From Gemmatimonadota bacterium (lineage in GTDB: Bacteria > Gemmatimonadota > Gemmatimonadetes > Gemmatimonadales > GWC2-71-9): a DNA stretch of 64,000 nt. The notes beneath the pieces are model-generated. The model was not told the origin of the DNA and did no database searches. It saw nothing but the letters and a program-made list of their open reading frames with translations. Each line of letters begins with the position of its first letter. The stretch's first letter is position 1. Below, in pieces: positions 1 through 6,968 of this stretch. The DNA lies in NCBI GenBank assembly GCA_003222195.1, contig QHVB01000028.1:27400-91399 (forward strand), in the 5' to 3' direction. The translations under genes and the position numbers were made by a program.

Positions 1-443
1 TGGAGCGCCACCGTCGAATCGTCGGGCGCGGCGATCGACGCGAGGGTTTGCAGGTCGGTGAGGCGCGGATACCCCGTTGCGGGATCGCGCGCCGCCTGCA
101 GGGTCCAGACGACGTCGCGCGCCGTCGTCGGCTGGCCGTCATGCCAGCGCACGTCGGTCCGCAGCCGGAACGTCAGTGTCCGGCCGCCGTCGGACCAGCG
201 CCAGCTCCGCGCCAGATAGGGCCGCGGGACGAGCAGCGAGTCGTAGCGCGCCAGGGTCGTCAGCAAGACGTAGCGTTGGACTTGCCGCGCGAGGGGATGG
301 TTGGTGAGCAAGGGATTGATGCTCGCCAGATCGGCGCCGGACGCGAACAACACCGTCGCGCCGCGTCGCGTGGCCTCGTCCCCGCACGCGCTCGTCACGA
401 GCAGCGCGGCGGCGAGCAGCACGGGAACGGGAATGCGCGACAC
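1..443 (-). CDS. ABC transporter substrate-binding lipoprotein (family 5), C-terminus outside window
   Basis: Likely the extracytoplasmic binding protein of a peptide/nickel-type ABC importer. Read from a GTG at 443, the protein opens with a hydrophobic signal ending in SAC, a lipobox-like site that would anchor it in a membrane. The mature part has the usual family-5 opening: an SINPLL segment, then TLTFRLRTDVRWHDGQP, the segment that contacts peptide in DppA/OppA-type proteins. Only about 147 residues lie in the window; full-length members have 500-600. It is divergent from the two permease genes starting at 490, with 46 bp between them, so all three probably form one importer. The nearby ATG is in another frame, which is why GTG was chosen. 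Substrate specificity cannot be read from this fragment. Confidence 0.85.
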   Translation of the reverse strand, partial: MSRIPVPVLLAAALLVTSACGDEATRRGATVLFASGADLASINPLLTNHPLARQVQRYVLLTTLARYDSLLVPRPYLARSWRWSDGGRTLTFRLRTDVRWHDGQPTTARDVVWTLQAARDPATGYPRLTDLQTLASIAAPDDSTVAL

Positions 444-489
444 GCCCGCATTCTAGCGGGGCGCGAGAGGCGGCGCGAGATTCCCGCCG

Positions 490-1467
490 ATGCTCGCCAG
501 GTTGGGGCACCGTCTGCTCGCCGGTCTCGCCGTCGTGCTCGGCGTCGTGACGCTCACCTTCCTGCTGTTGCACGCCGCACCGGGCGATCCTGTCGACATA
601 ATGCTGGGCCCAACGGCAACGGCCGAGCAGCTTGCCGCACAACGCCGCGCCCTTGGGCTCGACCAGCCGCTGCCACGGCAGTTCGCGACCTGGGTGGGAC
701 GCTCTGCGCGGGGCGACTGGGGCACCAGCATCGCCACGGGCCGACCCGTGGCCGCCATGTTGGGAAACGCCTGGCCCGCCACAGCGCGCCTCGTCGTGCT
801 CTCGCTGATCCTGAGCTACCTGATCGGCCTCGCGGTGGGCGCGCTGCAGGCGGCTCGCAGTGGCTCACGACTCGATACGCTGCTCTCGGTTGTATCCGTC
901 ACGCTCTTTGGGATTCCCGGCTACTGGTTGGGGCTGATGTTGGTACTCGTTTTCACCTACTGGGCGCGGCTGCTTCCAGCATTCGGGATCGCGGGGCTCG
1001 ATTCCGACTACCTGCAGGGAACCAGTTTGCTGGTCGATCGCCTGCGCCATCTCGCCTTGCCGCTCGTGACGCTGACCCTCATTGGGATCGGTGGCGCCGC
1101 GAGGTTCGTGCGCGGCGCGATGCTCGAAACGCTGAGCCAGCCGTTCATCACGACCGCGTGGGCCAAGGGACTCACGGCGCGACGCGTCGTCGGCCGGCAC
1201 GCGCTCCGGAACGCGCTGACGCCGGTCGTGATTCTGCTGGGACTGTCACTGCCGGCGCTCTTTTCGGGCGCCGTGTTCGTCGAGACGGTGTTCGCGTGGC
1301 CCGGCGTCGGCCGCGTCCTCGTGGAGGCAGTGAAGGCCCGCGACTATCCCGTCGTCATGGCCGCGACAGCCGTCAGCGCGGTGCTCGTTGTCGCGGGCAA
1401 CGTGCTCGCGGATGTGCTGGCCGCCTGGCTCGACCCGCGGGTTCGCAGCGGGGAGGCCGCGCAATGA
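490..1467 (+). CDS. ABC transporter permease, DppB/OppB family
   Basis: Inner-membrane permease of a peptide/nickel/opine-type importer. The 325-residue product has the family length. An N-terminal membrane helix (LAVVLGVVTLTFLLLHAAPGD) is followed by about five more hydrophobic segments. The cytoplasmic EAA loop that contacts the ATPase is at about residues 208-235 (MLETLSQPFITTAWAKG, then HALRNALTPV). The stop overlaps the next start by 4 bp (ATGA), so translation is probably coupled. No ATPase subunits lie in this part of the window; they may be beyond the left edge with the rest of the binding protein, or elsewhere. Confidence 0.92.
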   Translation: MLARLGHRLLAGLAVVLGVVTLTFLLLHAAPGDPVDIMLGPTATAEQLAAQRRALGLDQPLPRQFATWVGRSARGDWGTSIATGRPVAAMLGNAWPATARLVVLSLILSYLIGLAVGALQAARSGSRLDTLLSVVSVTLFGIPGYWLGLMLVLVFTYWARLLPAFGIAGLDSDYLQGTSLLVDRLRHLALPLVTLTLIGIGGAARFVRGAMLETLSQPFITTAWAKGLTARRVVGRHALRNALTPVVILLGLSLPALFSGAVFVETVFAWPGVGRVLVEAVKARDYPVVMAATAVSAVLVVAGNVLADVLAAWLDPRVRSGEAAQ

Positions 1468-2312
1468 CCCGCCCCTGGCTCCTGCGGGATCGGCGCGGCG
1501 CATTCGGGGTCCTCATCCTCATCGTCTTCGTCGCCTGCGCGATCGCGGCTCCGCTCGTCACGAACGGCGAGCCGACAGTACAGCGCGACATTGTGGCGAC
1601 GCGGTTTGTCCCTCCGCTGTCTCGCGACGTCAACGGCGTCTTTCATCCAATCGGCACCGATCGTTTCGGCCGCGATGTCTGGACGCGTCTCGTGTATGGT
1701 GCGCGCGTGTCGATGGGTGTCGGCGTCCTTGCGGTGCTGGTCGCGGTGATCCTCGGCGTGGTGGTGGGTGCGCTCGCTGGTTACTGGCGCGGCCCGCTGT
1801 CCGTGGCACTGCTGGCCCTGACCGACTTCGCGTTAGCCCTGCCGCGCGTCGTGCTGTTGTTGCTGCTCGCGGCGCTCTGGCAACCGAGTACGCTGCTGGT
1901 CGTCGCGGTGCTCGGCCTCACCGGCTGGATGGGCATCGCGCGCCTCGTGCATGGCGAGGTGCGGTCGCTCGCGGCTCGGCCGTTTGTCGAAGGAGCGGTC
2001 GCCGTGGGCGCGCGCCGGCTGCGCATTCTCGCCCGCCACATCCTGCCCAACGCGCTCACGCCCGTGATCGTCGCCGCCGCTCTCGGCGTCGGCAACGCGA
2101 TCGTGCTCGAGGCGGGACTTTCTTACCTGGGCCTCGGAGTGCAGGCGCCCACACCGTCGTGGGGCAACATGATCACATCGGGCAGCGACACGCTCGTGAA
2201 TGCGCCGTGGGTGGCCATCGCGCCCGGCGTCGCGCTGGTCCTGGTTGTCGTGGCGTGCACCCTGCTGGGCGACGCGCTGCGGGATGTGCTGGATCCAAAC
2301 GTGAGGGGCTAA
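1464..2312 (+). CDS. ABC transporter permease, DppC/OppC family
   Basis: Second membrane subunit of the importer, 282 residues from the ATG at 1464. Near the N-terminus is the family motif IGTDRFGRDVWTRLVYGAR, followed by five hydrophobic helices. The EAA loop reads EGAVAVGARRLRILARHILP. The ATG overlaps the upstream permease stop. A much longer open frame runs through upstream sequence, but only the part from 1464 resembles a protein family. The stop overlaps the stop of the convergent esterase gene (2309-2312). Confidence 0.92.
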   Translation: MTRPWLLRDRRGAFGVLILIVFVACAIAAPLVTNGEPTVQRDIVATRFVPPLSRDVNGVFHPIGTDRFGRDVWTRLVYGARVSMGVGVLAVLVAVILGVVVGALAGYWRGPLSVALLALTDFALALPRVVLLLLLAALWQPSTLLVVAVLGLTGWMGIARLVHGEVRSLAARPFVEGAVAVGARRLRILARHILPNALTPVIVAAALGVGNAIVLEAGLSYLGLGVQAPTPSWGNMITSGSDTLVNAPWVAIAPGVALVLVVVACTLLGDALRDVLDPNVRG

Positions 2313-2950
2313 ATCAGACTGCGCAGCGTTGCCTCATCGATTTCATGCCCGCCATCGAACGGTATGCGCTCGTAGTCGACCTTGTGCTCCTTGAGACGCG
2401 ACTCCGTGCTCGCGACAATCTTCAGCGTGAAGAACTGATCCTTCGTTCCGTAGACGAGCGTCAGGCGCAGATCGCGCAGGCGTGCGCTCACGCGCGCGTC
2501 TCCGAGATCGAGATCGGGCGGCACTTCCCCGCCCCAGATCATCAGCCGATCGATGCGCGCTGCCCCGAACGCCGCCCACCGGCACACGGTCGCCGTGCCC
2601 TGCGAGAATCCCAGCGCGGTAACGCGTGCGTTGCCGGGCACGACCTGCGCGTGGAGCGCGTCCAGAAAGCGAACGTAGTCGTCGATCTCGTGGACCCGGT
2701 CCTCTCGCGTCATCCAGCTCGCCCCCACGCGCCGCTCGCTGGGATTCTCAGTCAGGTAAAAGCGTGACAAGCCCTCGGGCGCAACGATGCAGCGGCGCTC
2801 GGATTCGAGGGCGCGAAAGCGCTCGAGAAAGCGGGAGGCAAGCTGACCGTAGCCGTGACAGACAAACCACACGTCCGTCGCGCCCTGGGGTGACCCCAGG
2901 GTAAAGCAGCGCGCGGTCCGGGGTGTCGAGAAAAAATGCTCCTGCATCAC
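2309..2950 (-). CDS. Alpha/beta-hydrolase, phospholipase/carboxylesterase-like
   Basis: A small cytoplasmic serine hydrolase of about 213 residues. The family triad is readable: Ser116 in GFSQG, Asp171 in YGTKDQF and His202 in GGHEID, with an oxyanion-type HG at residues 32-33. This matches the phospholipase/carboxylesterase (YpfH/lysophospholipase-like) group; substrate unknown. It is last in a minus-strand operon. Its GTG (2950) overlaps the mannosidase stop as GTGA, and an ATG one codon later (2947) is an equally good start. No signal peptide is seen. Confidence 0.82.
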   Translation of the reverse strand: MMQEHFFSTPRTARCFTLGSPQGATDVWFVCHGYGQLASRFLERFRALESERRCIVAPEGLSRFYLTENPSERRVGASWMTREDRVHEIDDYVRFLDALHAQVVPGNARVTALGFSQGTATVCRWAAFGAARIDRLMIWGGEVPPDLDLGDARVSARLRDLRLTLVYGTKDQFFTLKIVASTESRLKEHKVDYERIPFDGGHEIDEATLRSLI

Positions 2951-5592
2951 GTCACCAGAATCGAGACGATTTCATGCGGTTCGGCGACGAAGCGCACGAT
3001 ATTGCCGCGCTGCTCGAGCACGAGGGCGACTGCTTCCCGTTCGTCCGCGCGCACGCGATGCGCCGTCTTGACACCATTCGCGAAGCGCCAGGCCCCGGCC
3101 GCCTTCCGACTGGTTGCGTTGTAGCACCGCAGCACCGTCGGCGACCCGATTTGCGCCGGCTTCAGAGCCGTGTAGACCAGACCGGAACCCTCGAGCGCGA
3201 TGCTGACGGGAGTGATGGTCAACGGCGCCGCGGCATCGCGCAGCCACAGACCGTGCAGGGGCAGGAACGCATCCTCCCAAAGCTGCGGCAGGACGTCACC
3301 GCGCTCGATGTCGCCGGCGCTCACCGGCACGATCGCCAGATCGATCCGGCTCGAGCCGATGGATTGCGCTGCGGGAATGGCGGTCGGCCAGCCGGCGTGA
3401 CCGGGTCGCGTCGGCAGGTCGCCACGCGACAGATCGCCGATCGCCCGCAGCAGCGTAACCAGGAGATCCCCCCGTGCCGTGCACTCGTATTCGAAGCACG
3501 CGGGAGCGAGGACGGCGAGTCCGCGCGGACCGTGCGCCGCGGCAACGAAGCGGTGCGCTGGCGCCGTGCGAACGGGGGTCTCGCGCGCGGGTTGGGCGCC
3601 GTCCGGGGAGGCATTCACGGCCGGACGTTCGACCGCGCCGAACGGCGCACCGGCCGTCGCCGGCACGCCGCCCAGTCCGGTCATGAGGCGAGCGCGCAGG
3701 CGGTGATAGCGGTTGCGATTGTCGACGTCGAGAGTGACACGAACGATCGGACTGTCCGCGAACAGCTGCACGACGAGGCGCGCGTCGACTCCGCGCACAA
3801 CCTCCCACCGCGCCTCCAGCGCGGCGACCAGTGGACCTCCCGCAAGCCGGCGCACGGCGATAGGGCCGCGGCTGGGCTTGATGCGATCGCGCACCGGCGG
3901 GCAGTAACTGTAGGCGTCGCCCGCATCGCCGCCATCCTCCAGGCGTAGCAGGTCTCCATAGCGCTCATTGCGCCGGCGGTCGTGCAACGTGAGGGCGCCA
4001 TTCCGCTCGAGCGAGACCGCAACGAACCGATTTTCCAGCGTGCGGCCGCGGACGCGCACTTCCTCGCTGCGCGAGCGGGGCACCGGCGGGCCAGACGTCA
4101 GCGCGGCGATACCGAGCCCTGGCACCGACGGCGCGCGAAACGCGATGCGGACCTGATCCACTTCATCCTGGTCCGGATAATGGCGCGTCGCCTCGCGGCG
4201 CTCCTGCGCGGGCCGCTGCGCGAGCACCTGGACGGGAATCGCTCGGCCCTCGCGATCGTAGAGGCTGAACGGGCGATAGCCCGTGCCCTCTCGCGCCCGA
4301 CGGCGACCTTCGCTCGGCGGGCCGACGAGCACGTTGCGACGAAAGACGGTGATGTCGGTGACGGTCACGCCGCCGCGCGCGCGCACCGCAGGATTCCACA
4401 GCACTAACCCCGGCGCAGTGCCGTCCGTCCGCTCGCGCTGCACGTCTGGATCGTGGCCGGCGAGATCCATCAGCGCGCCGCGTGTCAACTCCGCGGCGTA
4501 CGCCGCGACCTCCGTGAGGCGATGCTCGGCCGCCGCCGCGACTGAGTCGGCGGTACACCCCGCGATCGTGTCATGGAACTGCGTGCGAATGAGCGTTCGC
4601 CAGGCCGCCTCGAGGATCGGGCGCCGATCTCGACCGCCCGAGAGCCGGACCAGGGCCGCCAGCGGCTCCGCGATGCGTTCCAACCACAACTCGATCTGCC
4701 CGTGCCGGCGTTTGAGCGGCGCGCGCGTGCCGTGCACGCCTTGCAACGTCCATGTGTAACCGTACGACCAGCGCAGCTCACCCTCGATGGGTGTCGCCGG
4801 CGTGCTCTCGGCGGCCTGAAAGAACTCGTCGAGTCGAGAGATGCGGAACGCGCTTGCGGGCTCGAGGTCGGCGAGCAGGTCGCGGAGTCGGGCGAGGGCG
4901 GGATGGGGCGCGTGATGATCGGCGCCCACGAACAGCGGAATGTGTTTGCCGGCGGCGCGCTGGACGAGTGTCGCACGCACTTGGGTCCACAGATCCGGCA
5001 ACCGCGCCCCAGCGCCCGGTAGCGCGGCGCCGATCTCGTATCCCTCCGGCGGCAGGTGCCAGAGCAGAATCTCACGGCTGTCCCCGCCAGAGCCTCGCCA
5101 GCGAAAGAAGTCGCGCTCCTGTCCCGGCCGGCCCCCGAGGCCACGCCACAGGACGCCGTACTTCAGACCGAATTCCCGCGCCAGCGTGGGCAGCACGGCA
5201 GGATGGCCAAAGGCATCGGGGGAATACAGCACATCCAAACGCCCGCCGAGACGCTCCGCATCGGCGGCGCCCAGCAGGAGGTTGCGGATGAGTGACTCTC
5301 CGGAGGGAATCAGCTCGTCGGCCAGGACATACCAGGGCCCCACCTGGAATCGTCCCGTCTTCACGAGCGCCTTGACGTCGCCCTCACGCTCGGGGCGCGC
5401 GCGGAGATAGTCCTCGACGATCACCGTCTGGCCGTCGAGCAGAAACGTCCGGAAGCTCGCGTCTGTCTGAAGCCGGTCGATGAGCTCATCGAGCATCGGG
5501 ATCAGCCGGGCGTGAAAGGCGGCGCGCGGGAGGTACCACTCCCGGTCCCAATGCGCGTGCGGTATGAGATGAAAGATGAAGGTGGTCGTCAC
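2947..5592 (-). CDS. Glycoside hydrolase family 38 (alpha-mannosidase-like)
   Basis: Predicted retaining alpha-mannosidase or related exo-glycosidase, 881 residues from the GTG at 5592. The N-terminal catalytic domain begins with the GH38 metal site PHAHWDREW (His14, Asp16), and the likely nucleophile Asp126 lies in YSPDAFGH. After the catalytic and three-helix domains, the C-terminal half is the usual beta-rich GH38 region. No signal peptide is seen, so it is probably cytoplasmic. GTG overlaps the pgi stop by 4 bp (GTGA), and the mannosidase stop overlaps the esterase start, so the three genes look like one coupled unit. Pairing with a hexose-phosphate isomerase fits intracellular use of mannose-containing oligosaccharides, but substrate specificity in GH38 varies widely. 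Confidence 0.9.
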   Translation of the reverse strand: MTTTFIFHLIPHAHWDREWYLPRAAFHARLIPMLDELIDRLQTDASFRTFLLDGQTVIVEDYLRARPEREGDVKALVKTGRFQVGPWYVLADELIPSGESLIRNLLLGAADAERLGGRLDVLYSPDAFGHPAVLPTLAREFGLKYGVLWRGLGGRPGQERDFFRWRGSGGDSREILLWHLPPEGYEIGAALPGAGARLPDLWTQVRATLVQRAAGKHIPLFVGADHHAPHPALARLRDLLADLEPASAFRISRLDEFFQAAESTPATPIEGELRWSYGYTWTLQGVHGTRAPLKRRHGQIELWLERIAEPLAALVRLSGGRDRRPILEAAWRTLIRTQFHDTIAGCTADSVAAAAEHRLTEVAAYAAELTRGALMDLAGHDPDVQRERTDGTAPGLVLWNPAVRARGGVTVTDITVFRRNVLVGPPSEGRRRAREGTGYRPFSLYDREGRAIPVQVLAQRPAQERREATRHYPDQDEVDQVRIAFRAPSVPGLGIAALTSGPPVPRSRSEEVRVRGRTLENRFVAVSLERNGALTLHDRRRNERYGDLLRLEDGGDAGDAYSYCPPVRDRIKPSRGPIAVRRLAGGPLVAALEARWEVVRGVDARLVVQLFADSPIVRVTLDVDNRNRYHRLRARLMTGLGGVPATAGAPFGAVERPAVNASPDGAQPARETPVRTAPAHRFVAAAHGPRGLAVLAPACFEYECTARGDLLVTLLRAIGDLSRGDLPTRPGHAGWPTAIPAAQSIGSSRIDLAIVPVSAGDIERGDVLPQLWEDAFLPLHGLWLRDAAAPLTITPVSIALEGSGLVYTALKPAQIGSPTVLRCYNATSRKAAGAWRFANGVKTAHRVRADEREAVALVLEQRGNIVRFVAEPHEIVSILVT

Positions 5593-6920
5593 GGCATCAG
5601 CTGTGACAACTCCGCGAGACTGGAGAGGTGCACGTGGGCCACGCGGCGTTCGCGCGCGAGCAGTGCGCGCACATCGCCGCGCGCCTGCGCGTGATGCAGC
5701 TGGCCGAAGGTCCAGCCCATCTCCGGAATCTCGACGTCTTCGCGGATGTCGGTGGTGATCACCAGGAAGAGGCCGCTGTCGGGTCCGCCCTTGTGCAGCT
5801 GCCCCGTGGAGTGCAGGTAGCGGGGGCCGAAGCCGAGCGTCGTCGCGCACCCGAGCGTCCGGCCCCAGGCGGCGCGCAGGTTTTGAAGCTGGCCAAAGAC
5901 ATCGGGTGTGGGCGGGACGTAGGCGAGAATGGCGAGATAGTCGCGTGGACGATACGCGTTTCGGAGTTGCACAGGCGTGAGGGTTGGGAGGGGCGCAGCA
6001 TGCTGCGCCCCTCCACCCGATTGGCCCGTCAGCTCGGCGCGCGCCAGCCGCTTCGCCTCCTCGACGTCGGGCTGATCGAACGCGTTGACGCCCAGGCGTT
6101 CACACAGCGCCGCGGTGGCGTACTCCCAACGCTGGAACTCGACGCCGAGGTCGAGGGGATCGGCGGAGAACATCTCCGGACCGGCAGTTTGCGAATCCGG
6201 GAGCGCGGCGCCGACGGGGGGGCGATCCTGCACGATCGGAATCACGCCGCGACCGTCTTTGCCGGAGCTCTCGGCGATGAGCTGCTCGATCCACGAGGCG
6301 AGCGCGGCGATCGGGGGCGGAGGGCTCACGCGCAGTTTGTCACGGCCAGCCCGGGCGCGATCGGCGATCGCCGTGCCCATCGCTTGGGCCGCCGGAATAT
6401 CCACGCGGCGCGTTCGCTCGAGCAGGGTGCGGCCGTCGAGTCCGCTCAACGCCGCCGGCACCATTCCGATCGCCGTGAGCGCAGAATAGCGGCCGCCCAC
6501 GTCCGGTGGATGTGGGATGACCGCGCGGAACTTCTGCCGGCGCGCGATCTCGGCGAGCGGAGTGCCGGTCTCGGTGATGGCGATGAACTGGTCGGGCCGC
6601 GCCCGCGCGGCGAAATATCGACAGAACGCGAGCGTCTCGATCGTGTTGCCGGACTTGCTGGAGATGACGAAGAGCGTCCGCGCGAGGTCCGGACCCTGTC
6701 CCGCGGCGCGCACGGCCTCGGGATTGGTGCTGTCCAAGACCTGCAGGCTCCTGACCCCAAACGTCTCCGCGAGCACGTCGGCGACGAGACTCGAGCCGCC
6801 CATGCCACAGACGAGGGTGCGGGAGAGCCCGTCGGCTCGGACGGCCGCCGCCAGCGCGGTGTGGTCATCCCACTGCGCCAGCGATTCCTCCGGTGCACGC
6901 ATCCAGCCGAGCAGATTCAT
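5589..6920 (-). CDS. pgi: Glucose-6-phosphate isomerase (Tal-Pgi-type, stand-alone)
   Basis: Interconverts glucose-6-phosphate and fructose-6-phosphate. The 443-residue protein has a SIS fold: VCGMGGSSLVADVL (residues 37-50) and a phosphate-binding ISSKSGNTIET. The C-terminal signature GPRYLHSTGQLHKGG is typical of the isomerase half of bifunctional transaldolase/isomerase proteins. The transaldolase half is absent here. The ATG at 6920 is the first start consistent with homology; the longer open frame upstream is a shadow of the kinase gene. Residues about 302-311 (GGAQHAAPLP) are encoded by an in-frame copy of the dispersed palindrome described separately and look like an added linker. It is first in an operon with the GH38 enzyme and esterase. 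Confidence 0.88.
   Translation of the reverse strand: MNLLGWMRAPEESLAQWDDHTALAAAVRADGLSRTLVCGMGGSSLVADVLAETFGVRSLQVLDSTNPEAVRAAGQGPDLARTLFVISSKSGNTIETLAFCRYFAARARPDQFIAITETGTPLAEIARRQKFRAVIPHPPDVGGRYSALTAIGMVPAALSGLDGRTLLERTRRVDIPAAQAMGTAIADRARAGRDKLRVSPPPPIAALASWIEQLIAESSGKDGRGVIPIVQDRPPVGAALPDSQTAGPEMFSADPLDLGVEFQRWEYATAALCERLGVNAFDQPDVEEAKRLARAELTGQSGGGAQHAAPLPTLTPVQLRNAYRPRDYLAILAYVPPTPDVFGQLQNLRAAWGRTLGCATTLGFGPRYLHSTGQLHKGGPDSGLFLVITTDIREDVEIPEMGWTFGQLHHAQARGDVRALLARERRVAHVHLSSLAELSQLMP
5987..6014. repeat. Dispersed palindrome copy 1 (inside pgi)
   Basis: Perfect 28-bp palindrome: GGAGGGGCGCAGCA followed by its reverse complement. It shares the central AGGGGCGCAGCA half-site with three other copies in this window (33245, 40932, 60343). 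This is the only copy inside a gene. It stays in frame with pgi and adds a Gly/Ala-rich segment. Confidence 0.9.
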
Positions 6921-6968
6921 TGGCGGCCAAACATAATGCGCATAAGTTAGGCTCGGAGAGTCCTCCCG

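Noticed and set aside
48..1463. Open frame continuous with the second permease gene
   Set aside because: It runs antisense to the binding-protein gene and through the first permease in another frame; only the part from 1464 resembles a protein family.
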